This document shows positions 1 to 5,459 of a DNA stretch of 5,459 bases, one piece after another. Source of the stretch: VRUE01 sp046733275. GTDB taxonomy: Bacteria; Actinomycetota; Thermoleophilia; Solirubrobacterales; 70-9. The translations under genes were made by a program, and so were the position numbers. The stretch covers positions 1 to 5,459 of the forward strand of contig JBKPOW010000250.1 in assembly GCA_046733275.1 (NCBI GenBank), given 5' to 3'. The notes under the pieces are model-generated. The model saw nothing but the letters and a program-made list of their open reading frames with translations, did not search any database and had not been told where the DNA came from. The number at the start of each line of letters is the position of its first letter. Positions within the stretch are counted from its first letter, which is position 1.

Positions 1-1442
1 ATGCAGAAGGCGATGCAGCCGGCCGCCGCCGCCGCCAGAGCGGAGCGTTCGGCCGGCATCCCCCTCAACGCGACCGCACAGCCTCCGACGAGGACGAGCG
101 CGAGAAAGGCGGCGAGGAGGGCCAGGCCGACGATGCCCAGCTCGCCCAGGGTCTGCAGGTAGAGCGAGTGGGTATCGCGGACGATCTCCTCCACGTCGGC
201 GCTTCGCGCCCACCAGTACTCGAAGGTGCCGGAGCCCGTGCCGGTCAGCGGCTCGCTCGCGTTCTCCTTCACCGCCGCGCTCCATAGCTGGTAGCGGTTC
301 TGGCCGGCGGCGCTTCCCAGCCGTTCGGTCCCTTTGCCGGGACTGCTCGTTTCCTTGAATTCGCCCCAGGCGTCCGAGGCGCGGCCCGGCGCCCCGGCGG
401 CTCCGGCGACGACCAGGGCGACCAGGGCGCACGCGCCGAGCCCGACAAGGGCGTTGCGGGGGGACACCCGCGTCCAGGCCGGCCGCTCGCGCCCGCGCAG
501 GCCGACGACCATCGCCGCCTGCAGGACGGCGACGAGGGCGCAGACGAGGACGACGATCGCCAGCAGCGAGTCACCCTGGCTGTCGGCGGTCGAGTTGAGC
601 AGGCCGTCCTGGAGGGCGTCGCGGCTGCTCGCGGCGAGGATCAGGACCAGGCTGCCCAGACCGGTGAGCAGCATGGTCGGCACCAGCGCAAGCCGGTCCG
701 AGGTCAGGGCGAGGAAGACGATCAGGGCGAGGACGGCGGCGGCGATGCCGCCGCGCGAGAGGGTGAAGAAAGCGGTCAGCGCCAGCAGCGGCAGCGCCGC
801 GGCCGCCGCGGCGCGCCCGAGGGTCGTCCGGGCGCAGGCGGCGAGGTGGAGGACGAGGGGGGCACCGATCGCAACAAGCGCGGCGAGGCCGTTCCAGTAG
901 TGGAGCGGATAGGAGAGCCGTTCGCGATTGCTGGTGAGGAATTGCGCGGTCTGGTCGGCGGCGGGGAACCAGGCGGAGTGCAGGCGCGAGAGCAGGGCGA
1001 TCGCGGCGACGAAGACGATCCCGGCGGCGACCGCGGCAATGACGCGGCGGGCGCCCTCGCGGTCGCGGGCGAAGAGGGCCAGTGCGAAGACGGCGAGGTA
1101 GCCGGCGACGCGGGCGAGGTCGGCGGAGGTCTTCTCGACGCTCTCGGTCCAGGTCAGGCTCAGCGCGGTCCAAGCGACGAACGCGGTCAGCAAGCCGAGG
1201 CCGGCGAGCGCCAGCGTGCCCGGCCTGCGGTTGGGCAGGGCGCCGGCGAGTACGCCGACGAGCAGCACCCACCAGACGGCGATGCCGACCTGGTCGTGGA
1301 CGAGGGGGTCGTAGCCGCCGCCCTTGAGGCCGAGGTAGGCGATCAGGCCGAAGCAGAAGAGCCAGGTCCAGACGCCGCCCCAATCGATCCGCCGGGCAAG
1401 TTCCTGCCCGGCGCCGTCAGACCGAATCGAACGGGCGTCCAT
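1..1442 (-). CDS. O-antigen ligase/polymerase family membrane protein (Wzy_C type), C-terminus cut off by the window edge
   Basis: This reading frame is open from an ATG at 1442 to the left edge: 480 codons, no stop, so the C-terminus is missing. The translation is strongly hydrophobic, with about 12-13 likely membrane segments (roughly residues 23-39, 53-70, 77-97, 112-124, 133-151, 184-202, 211-246, 253-271, 292-313, 330-349, 431-455 and 464 onward). A long outside loop covers about 350-430. Family-like motifs are SYPLHYWNGLAA (177-188), FTLSRGG (226-232), PLTGTGSGTFEYWW (398-411) and DTHSLYLQTLGELGIVGL (423-440). The last matches the conserved His-containing end of the large loop in Wzy_C (PF04932) proteins such as WaaL and Wzy. 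Such enzymes act on undecaprenyl-linked glycans at the outer face of the cytoplasmic membrane, either polymerising repeat units or transferring glycan to an acceptor; sequence alone does not separate the two. No clear Shine-Dalgarno precedes the ATG. An in-frame TTG at 1514 would add 24 non-membrane residues and is less likely. The gene is divergent from the next one. Confidence 0.9.
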   Translation of the reverse strand, partial: MDARSIRSDGAGQELARRIDWGGVWTWLFCFGLIAYLGLKGGGYDPLVHDQVGIAVWWVLLVGVLAGALPNRRPGTLALAGLGLLTAFVAWTALSLTWTESVEKTSADLARVAGYLAVFALALFARDREGARRVIAAVAAGIVFVAAIALLSRLHSAWFPAADQTAQFLTSNRERLSYPLHYWNGLAALVAIGAPLVLHLAACARTTLGRAAAAAALPLLALTAFFTLSRGGIAAAVLALIVFLALTSDRLALVPTMLLTGLGSLVLILAASSRDALQDGLLNSTADSQGDSLLAIVVLVCALVAVLQAAMVVGLRGRERPAWTRVSPRNALVGLGACALVALVVAGAAGAPGRASDAWGEFKETSSPGKGTERLGSAAGQNRYQLWSAAVKENASEPLTGTGSGTFEYWWARSADVEEIVRDTHSLYLQTLGELGIVGLALLAAFLALVLVGGCAVALRGMPAERSALAAAAAGCIAFC

Positions 1443-1515
1443 CTGGTTTATCTGGGAAGGTGGGACAAGGTCGACGCTCCGGCAGCATGCTATTGACGGC
1501 CCGGGACCGAACAAG
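1443..1515. promoter_or_regulatory. Divergent intergenic region, presumed promoters for both flanking genes
   Basis: These 73 bp separate the start codons of two divergent genes, so promoters for both should lie here or in their 5' ends. It is locally more AT-rich than the genes, for example GTTTATCT at 1446-1453 and GCTATTGAC at 1489-1497. A GGGA at 1503-1506 sits 9 nt before the ATG at 1516 and could serve as a modest ribosome binding site. GCATGC at 1485-1490 is a 6-bp palindrome. I could not place a convincing -35/-10 pair on either strand, so the promoter role is inferred from layout. Confidence 0.35.
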
Positions 1516-2124
1516 ATGAAGGCACTGACTACTGCGATCGGACTTGCGGCGGCGCTGGCCCTGGCGCTGCCCGCGGCTGCCCCGGGGGCGGAAACCGAAT
1601 CGGTCGTGCCGCCTGAAAACTCGGCCGCCACGCAGTACACCGAGGCGATCCCCACGGCTGGCGGCGACAGGGAGGCGCGCGGCGGCGATGGCAGGAAGCG
1701 CTCGCCGGCGAAGGTCCTCGGCGCCGCGAACGCCAAGGAGCTCGAGTCGAAGGGCCAGGCGGGACGCGAAGTCGCTCGGGTAACGGCGGAAACCGCTCCC
1801 CCGACCAGCGCGCCGGCGGAGCAGGCGCCGGCGGAGGCGCCGAGCGACGACACCGACGGTCAATCGGGTGGCGGGGGTCCGGCAAAGCCGGGCGGCGGCG
1901 ACTCCGGCGGCCCAGCGCAGCCGAGTCGACCCGAGGCGGCGGGCAATCGCCCCCAGGCCTCCACCGAGCTGCCCAGCGGCTCCTCCGGCCTGGGCGAGGT
2001 CCTCGCCGAGGCCACCGGCTCCTCTTCGTCGGGCGACCTCGGCCCGCTGCTGCCACTGGCGATCCTTGCCGCAATCGCATGGGCGCTCGCATACTTCTGG
2101 CGACAGAGACGGCCTGCCGAGTAG
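1516..2124 (+). CDS. Small secreted, C-terminally membrane-anchored low-complexity protein of unknown function
   Basis: The 202-residue product is not a family I can name. Residues 1-25 form a signal peptide (MKALTTAIG, then an Ala/Leu core, with likely cleavage near PGA at 23-25). Just after it lies VPPENSAATQYTEAIPTAGG (31-50), a block that from memory resembles N-terminal motifs in hypothetical proteins of Thermoleophilia-like actinobacteria. Residues 51-90 are charged, rich in Lys, Arg, Glu and Ala; residues 91-172 are rich in Pro, Gly, Ala and Ser and probably disordered. Residues 177-195 (PLLPLAILAAIAWALAYFW) form one membrane helix, followed by RQRRPAE, a positive tail expected to stay in the cytoplasm. 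The mature protein should therefore project outward from the membrane on a flexible stalk. No LPXTG sorting signal and no cysteine are visible. The stop is 7 nt before the glycosidase start, so the two are probably one transcript. Wall-spanning linker or partner of the glycosidase are guesses. Confidence 0.8.
   Translation: MKALTTAIGLAAALALALPAAAPGAETESVVPPENSAATQYTEAIPTAGGDREARGGDGRKRSPAKVLGAANAKELESKGQAGREVARVTAETAPPTSAPAEQAPAEAPSDDTDGQSGGGGPAKPGGGDSGGPAQPSRPEAAGNRPQASTELPSGSSGLGEVLAEATGSSSSGDLGPLLPLAILAAIAWALAYFWRQRRPAE
1810..1839 (+). repeat. Two tandem 15-bp units encoding APAEQ-APAEA
   Basis: Units at 1810-1824 and 1825-1839 share their first 13 bases and differ at the last two. They encode APAEQ and APAEA inside the disordered stalk of the small anchored protein. 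Because the period is a multiple of three, gain or loss of a unit would change stalk length without breaking the frame. With only two copies this may simply reflect Ala/Pro-rich coding. Confidence 0.5.
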
Positions 2125-2131
2125 TCCACGC

Positions 2132-3583
2132 GTGGGCGCACTCGCACAATCGCCTGGGTACCAGGCCCGAACCTTCAAGCTGGCGCTCTCGCTGCTGCTC
2201 TGCCTGATGGCCGTCGCGGCGCTGGACGCCGCCTCTTCCCAGGCCCGCGTTCGCCCCCTTAACACCGGAATCTCATACGTCTACGACAACGACGTCGCGG
2301 CCTTCGAAAACGCGAAGAAAGCCGGAGTGGGCATCGTGCAGACGCCGCTGCGCTGGGCGTCGGTGGCGCCGGACAAACCGCCCGCCTCCTGGAACCCCCA
2401 GGACCCCGCCGATCCCAACTACGACTGGGAATTCATCGACCAGTGGGTCAGCCGGGCGGTGGCGGCGGGCCTGACGCCCGTGCTGCAGGTGAGGGGGGCG
2501 CCGCTGTGGGCGCACCGCTGCCACTCCGGGGAGACCGACATCCCCTGCAACCCCGACCCGGCAGCCCTGGCCGACTTCGCCACCGCCGCCGCCCGGCGCT
2601 TCAGCGGAAGCTTTGGCGGCCTGCCGCGGGTGACCTACTGGCAGGGCCTCAACGAGCCCAACCTGAGCCTCTTCTTCGCCCCCCAGTACGAAGGCGACCG
2701 GCCGGTCTCACCCGACCTCTACCGCGTCCTGATCAACAGCTTTTACGCGGCGATCAAGGCGGTCGACCCCTCCAATCTGGTGATCGCCGGCGGCCTTGGC
2801 CCGATCGCCGTCCCCAAATACACCATCGGGCCGCTGCGCTTCACCCGCCTGCTGCTCTGCATGCGCGGCCACAACCACCCCCGGCCGACCAAAGGCGATT
2901 GCGAAGGGGGCGTCCACTTCGACATCTTCGACATCCACCCCTACACGACCGGCGGACCGACCCACGAAGGCGGCGTCAACGACGTCCAGCTCGGCGACCT
3001 GGCCAAGCTGAAGACCCTGCTGGCGGCGGCCGACCGCGCCGGCAGGATCCAGGGGGCTTTCGAGCACACCCCGCTCTGGGTGATGGAGCTCTCCTGGGAC
3101 ACCAACCCGCCCGACCCGGGTGGGTTGCCGATGAAGATCGAGAGCCGCTGGATCGCCGAGGCGCTCTTCAACTCCTGGAGCATCGGAATCGAATACTTCT
3201 TCTGGTACAGCCTGCGCGACTCAGACGAGCTCCAGTCGGGCCTCTACTTCAGCGGGCCGACCGTCGCCCAGGACCAGCCGAAGGAAATCCTCGACGCCTT
3301 CCGCTTCCCCTTCGTCGCCTACCCGCGCGAGAAGGGCCTCTCCTTCTGGGGCCGGACGCCGTCGAGCAGCAAGGGCCGGGTCGTGATCGAGGTCCTCAGA
3401 CGACGGCACTGGCGCAAGGTTGACGTGATCCGTGCAGACGACGCCGGGATCTTCCAGGGGATCGCGCCCCAACGCTACGGTCGCAACCGCAAAGGCGCCG
3501 CACGGGCCGTCTACGAAGGCGGCAGCTCGCTGCCGTTTTCGATGAAGCCAGTGCCGGACTTTCCCCACCCCCCGTTTGGCTAG
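2132..3583 (+). CDS. Secreted glycoside hydrolase, clan GH-A (beta/alpha)8 fold, GH39/GH5-like
   Basis: The product has 483 residues from a GTG at 2132. This start gives a good signal peptide: ARTFK, a hydrophobic core LALSLLLCLMAVAAL (17-31) and likely cleavage after SQA (36-38). The ATG at 2207 would remove most of that core. The catalytic domain spans about 40-395. WQGLNEPN (170-177) carries the expected acid/base Glu175 and WVMELSWDT (316-324) the expected nucleophile Glu319. FDIHPY with His269 and Tyr271, and FFWYSLRD with Trp358 near the end of the barrel, also fit clan GH-A retaining glycosidases. Cys130/Cys139 and Cys243/Cys257 bracket two loops and may form disulfides. Residues 395-483 look like a small beta-rich C-terminal module (GRVVIEVLRR, then DDAGIFQG, then SLPFS). 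Substrate cannot be read from sequence. Its place among glycan-assembly genes suggests a role on the locus's own polymer, as PslG (GH39) has in Pseudomonas Psl loci. It follows the small anchored protein by 7 nt; no strong Shine-Dalgarno is visible, so translational coupling is plausible. Confidence 0.88.
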   Translation: MGALAQSPGYQARTFKLALSLLLCLMAVAALDAASSQARVRPLNTGISYVYDNDVAAFENAKKAGVGIVQTPLRWASVAPDKPPASWNPQDPADPNYDWEFIDQWVSRAVAAGLTPVLQVRGAPLWAHRCHSGETDIPCNPDPAALADFATAAARRFSGSFGGLPRVTYWQGLNEPNLSLFFAPQYEGDRPVSPDLYRVLINSFYAAIKAVDPSNLVIAGGLGPIAVPKYTIGPLRFTRLLLCMRGHNHPRPTKGDCEGGVHFDIFDIHPYTTGGPTHEGGVNDVQLGDLAKLKTLLAAADRAGRIQGAFEHTPLWVMELSWDTNPPDPGGLPMKIESRWIAEALFNSWSIGIEYFFWYSLRDSDELQSGLYFSGPTVAQDQPKEILDAFRFPFVAYPREKGLSFWGRTPSSSKGRVVIEVLRRRHWRKVDVIRADDAGIFQGIAPQRYGRNRKGAARAVYEGGSSLPFSMKPVPDFPHPPFG

Positions 3584-3621
3584 AAATAGACTGGCGCGCG
3601 TGAGCGTGGAACGAACGAAGC

Positions 3622-3626
3622 GGGGA
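3622..3626 (+). promoter_or_regulatory. Ribosome binding site for the dehydrogenase GTG start
   Basis: GGGGA lies 5 nt before the GTG at 3632, a suitable distance for a Shine-Dalgarno. It supports this start, which places the Rossmann nucleotide-binding motif at residues 7-12 as the family requires. The 48-nt gap 3584-3631 has no other element I can support. Confidence 0.6.
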
Positions 3627-3631
3627 CGCTG

Positions 3632-4879
3632 GTGAAGATCGGAATCGTCGGGCTCGGTTACGTCGGGCTTCCCCTTGCCGTCGGCTTCGCCGACACCGGC
3701 CACGAGGTCGTCGGCCTCGACGCCGACGGGCGCAAGGTCGAGGCGCTGAACAACGGCCACAGCTACATCGAGGACATCCCGGACGAGGCGGTGGCGGGGC
3801 TCGACGGGCGGCTGCGGGCGACGGCCGACGTCACCGACCTGGGCTCCTGCGAAGCGGTCGTGATCTGCGTGCCGACGCCGCTGACCGGCTCGCGCGAGCC
3901 CGATCTCACCTACCTGATCGACTCGGCGACCGCCCTGGCCGGGGTGCTGCAGGCGGGCCAGCTGGTCGTGCTCGAGTCGACCACCTACCCGGGGACGACG
4001 CGCGAGCGCCTGCAGCCGATCCTCGAGGAGTCGGGGCTGGCCGCCGGCCGCGACTTCCACCTCGCCTTCTCGCCTGAGCGGATCGATCCCGGCCGCACCG
4101 ACTACACCGTGCGCACCACGCCCAAGCTGGTCGGCGGCATCACCCCCGCCTGCGCCGAGCGCGCGCGCGAGCTCTACTCGCTGATCTGCGACGAGGTGGT
4201 CGTCCTCTCGACGCCGGAGGCGGCTGAGCTGGCGAAGCTGCTCGAGAACATCTTCCGCTCGGTCAACATCGCCCTGGTCAACGAGCTCTCGCAGCTCTGC
4301 GACCGGCTTGGCATCGACATCTGGGAGGTGATCGAGGCGGCGGCGACCAAGCCATTCGGCTTCATGCGCTTCGACCCAGGCCCCGGTATGGGCGGCCACT
4401 GCCTGCCGGTCGATCCCTTCTACCTCGCCTTCAAGGCCCGCGAGCACGACTTCTACCCCGAGTTCATCGAGCTCGCCGGCAAGGTCAACCGCGCCCAGCC
4501 GGCCTACTGCGTCGACCGCATCGCCCGCGCCCTCAACGAGGCGGAAAGGGCGGTGAAGGGCTCGAACGTGCTGCTGCTCGGGGTCAGCTACAAGGCCGGC
4601 GTGGGCGACATCCGCGAGTCGCCGTCGCTGGAGATCGTCGCCCTGCTGCGCGAGCTGGGGGCCGAGGTCTCCTACCACGATCCCTTCGCGCCGGAGTTGG
4701 CCGAGTTCGACTTACGCTCGGTCGATCTCGGCGAAGGCCTGCGGACGGCCGATCTGGCAGCGATCGTCACCGCCCATCCGGGGATCGACTACGCCGAGGT
4801 CGTCGCAACGGCGCCGTTGACGATCGACTTCCGCGGGGTCACGCGCAAGATCGACGCCAAGAACCTGATCCAGTTGTAG
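3632..4879 (+). CDS. Nucleotide-sugar 6-dehydrogenase, UDP-N-acetylhexosamine type (WbpA/WecC-like)
   Basis: The 415-residue product belongs to the UDP-glucose/GDP-mannose dehydrogenase family, which uses NAD+ to oxidise the C6 hydroxyl of a nucleotide sugar to a carboxylate in two steps in the cytoplasm. GLGYVG (7-12) is the Rossmann NAD-binding motif, followed by CVPTPLT, ESTTYPGTT and FSPERIDPG (146-154). The central domain has the conserved Lys202 in LAKLLEN and the catalytic Cys257 in GGHCLPVDPFYL. The C-terminal substrate domain has GVSYKAGVGDIRESPS. The FSPERxDPG and GHCxPVDPFYL forms are typical of enzymes acting on UDP-GlcNAc, UDP-GalNAc or UDP-ManNAc; UDP-glucose dehydrogenases normally have NPEFLREG and GxCFPKD. 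UDP-GlcNAc is the best guess, but the exact sugar is not decided. All key residues are present and the length is near the family norm. It starts with GTG and probably shares a transcript with the glycosidase upstream. Its last 41 bp overlap pabB on the other strand. Confidence 0.93.
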   Translation: MKIGIVGLGYVGLPLAVGFADTGHEVVGLDADGRKVEALNNGHSYIEDIPDEAVAGLDGRLRATADVTDLGSCEAVVICVPTPLTGSREPDLTYLIDSATALAGVLQAGQLVVLESTTYPGTTRERLQPILEESGLAAGRDFHLAFSPERIDPGRTDYTVRTTPKLVGGITPACAERARELYSLICDEVVVLSTPEAAELAKLLENIFRSVNIALVNELSQLCDRLGIDIWEVIEAAATKPFGFMRFDPGPGMGGHCLPVDPFYLAFKAREHDFYPEFIELAGKVNRAQPAYCVDRIARALNEAERAVKGSNVLLLGVSYKAGVGDIRESPSLEIVALLRELGAEVSYHDPFAPELAEFDLRSVDLGEGLRTADLAAIVTAHPGIDYAEVVATAPLTIDFRGVTRKIDAKNLIQL

Positions 4880-5459
4880 GTGCGTCGGTGGCGAGGGCTT
4901 CGGCGGGGTCGGCACCCGCGTCGAGGGCCCGCAGCGGCGCCCGCGCCTTGAGCAGCATCTCCTCGTACTCCTCCGCCGGGTCGGACTGCGCCACGATCGC
5001 GCCGCCGGCGCCGACCGTGGCGGCGTCGCCGTCGAGGACGATCGTCCTGATCGCGACGCTGAGGTCGCAGCCCCCGCCGAGGCCGAACCACCCGATCGCG
5101 CCGGAGTAGACGCCGCGGGCGGCGCCCTCGAGCTCGTCGAGGATCTCGGTCGTGCGCTTCTTCGGGGCGCCGGTCATCGAGCCGGGTGGGAAGCAGGAGC
5201 GGACGGCGTCGACGGTCGTCGCCTCGGGTCGGAGGCGGCCGCGGACCTCGGAGACGAGCTGGTGGACGGTCTCGTAGGCCTCGACCGCCATCATCTCCGG
5301 CACCTTGACGCTGCCGACCTCGCAGACCGCGCCGAGGTCGTTGCGCAGCAGGTCGACGATCATCAGGTTCTCGGCCCGGTTCTTCGCGTCGGCGGCGAGG
5401 GCGGCGGCGAGACGGGCGTCTTCGGCGGCGATGGGGTCGCGGCGGCTCGTGCCCTTGAT
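4839..5459 (-). CDS. pabB: Aminodeoxychorismate synthase component I, C-terminal part (N-terminus beyond window edge)
   Basis: The frame enters from the right edge already open and gives 206 residues to a TGA at 4841-4839. This is the C-terminal half of the chorismate-binding fold, which converts chorismate, with ammonia from the glutamine amidotransferase PabA, to 4-amino-4-deoxychorismate for folate synthesis. The first visible residues are IKGT, the end of the PIKGT motif whose Lys forms the covalent intermediate in PabB; anthranilate synthase TrpE has PIAGT there. Next come ENLMIVDLLRNDLG (30-43), ETVHQLVSEVRG, FPPGSMTGAPKKRT (90-103, PabB-like GS-TGAPK), GVYSGAIGWFG, DLSVAIRT and GAGGAIVAQSDPAEEYEEM. 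These favour PabB over TrpE. The family core ends near LRAL; the remaining residues are a low-conservation tail whose end lies antisense to the last 41 bp of the dehydrogenase gene. No PabC lyase domain is fused at this end. The gene is probably unrelated to the glycan cluster. Confidence 0.92.
   Translation of the reverse strand: MKGTSRRDPIAAEDARLAAALAADAKNRAENLMIVDLLRNDLGAVCEVGSVKVPEMMAVEAYETVHQLVSEVRGRLRPEATTVDAVRSCFPPGSMTGAPKKRTTEILDELEGAARGVYSGAIGWFGLGGGCDLSVAIRTIVLDGDAATVGAGGAIVAQSDPAEEYEEMLLKARAPLRALDAGADPAEALATDAPTTGSGSWRRSCA

Noticed and set aside
571..1383. 270-codon minus-strand frame and shorter plus-strand frames over the membrane protein
   Set aside because: They are Arg/Pro-rich shadows; the overlapping frame from 1442 gives a coherent multi-pass protein with Wzy_C motifs.
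1868..2131. Upstream extension of the glycosidase frame to an ATG at 1868
   Set aside because: The extension overlaps the small anchored protein and is Arg/Pro/Ala-rich without domain character; it would bury the signal peptide inside the protein.
1417..2265. 282-codon minus-strand frame across the divergent gap and the small protein gene
   Set aside because: It is Arg/Gly/Ala-rich without motifs and would run antisense to a plus-strand gene with a clear signal peptide and membrane anchor.
3581..3596. AT-rich TAGAAATAGA after the glycosidase stop as a -10 element for the dehydrogenase
   Set aside because: No matching -35 is found at a suitable distance, and the short gap fits read-through from the upstream gene.
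3221..4678. 485-codon open frame on the minus strand opposite the dehydrogenase
   Set aside because: It lies antisense to a complete, motif-rich enzyme and has the Arg/Asp/Gly/Leu/Val-rich composition typical of shadow frames in GC-rich DNA, with no recognisable motif.
4879..4916. Possible hairpin GGTGC...GGCACC after the dehydrogenase stop as a terminator
   Set aside because: The stem is only about 5 bp with a loop over 20 nt and no T-run, and it lies within pabB coding sequence.
4839..5459. Reading the right-edge gene as anthranilate synthase trpE
   Set aside because: The visible IKGT and GSMTGAPK motifs are of the PabB form; TrpE would normally show PIAGT-type and GT-SGAPK-type sequences.

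Overview
This GC-rich window with actinobacterial-style codon use looks like the edge of an exopolysaccharide or surface-glycan locus. Several proteins resemble, from memory, those of Thermoleophilia/Solirubrobacterales: the proline/glycine-rich anchored protein, the secreted glycosidase with an SLPF-ending C-terminal module, and the style of the ligase. That placement is inference; no rRNA or other taxonomic marker is present.

Layout. Positions 1-1442 (minus) hold most of a multi-pass O-antigen ligase/polymerase-type protein (Wzy_C family) whose C-terminus lies beyond the left edge. A 73-bp divergent gap follows. On the plus strand come a small secreted or membrane-anchored low-complexity protein (1516-2124), a secreted clan GH-A-type glycoside hydrolase starting at a GTG 7 nt later (2132-3583), and after 48 nt a nucleotide-sugar 6-dehydrogenase of the UDP-N-acetylhexosamine (WbpA/WecC) type, also starting at GTG (3632-4879). 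From the right edge, on the minus strand, runs the C-terminal part of aminodeoxychorismate synthase component I (pabB, 5459-4839), whose end overlaps the end of the dehydrogenase gene tail-to-tail by 41 bp.

How they fit. The dehydrogenase would supply an acidic amino-sugar nucleotide, the Wzy/WaaL-like membrane protein would polymerise or ligate lipid-linked glycan outside the membrane, and the exported glycosidase could trim or release the polymer, by analogy with PslG in Pseudomonas. The small anchored protein is of unknown function but appears co-transcribed with the glycosidase. pabB is folate metabolism and probably marks the edge of the glycan locus. I found no RNA gene, CRISPR array, insertion sequence, or convincing terminator. 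The most interesting parts are the undescribed small surface protein and the glycosidase paired with it.
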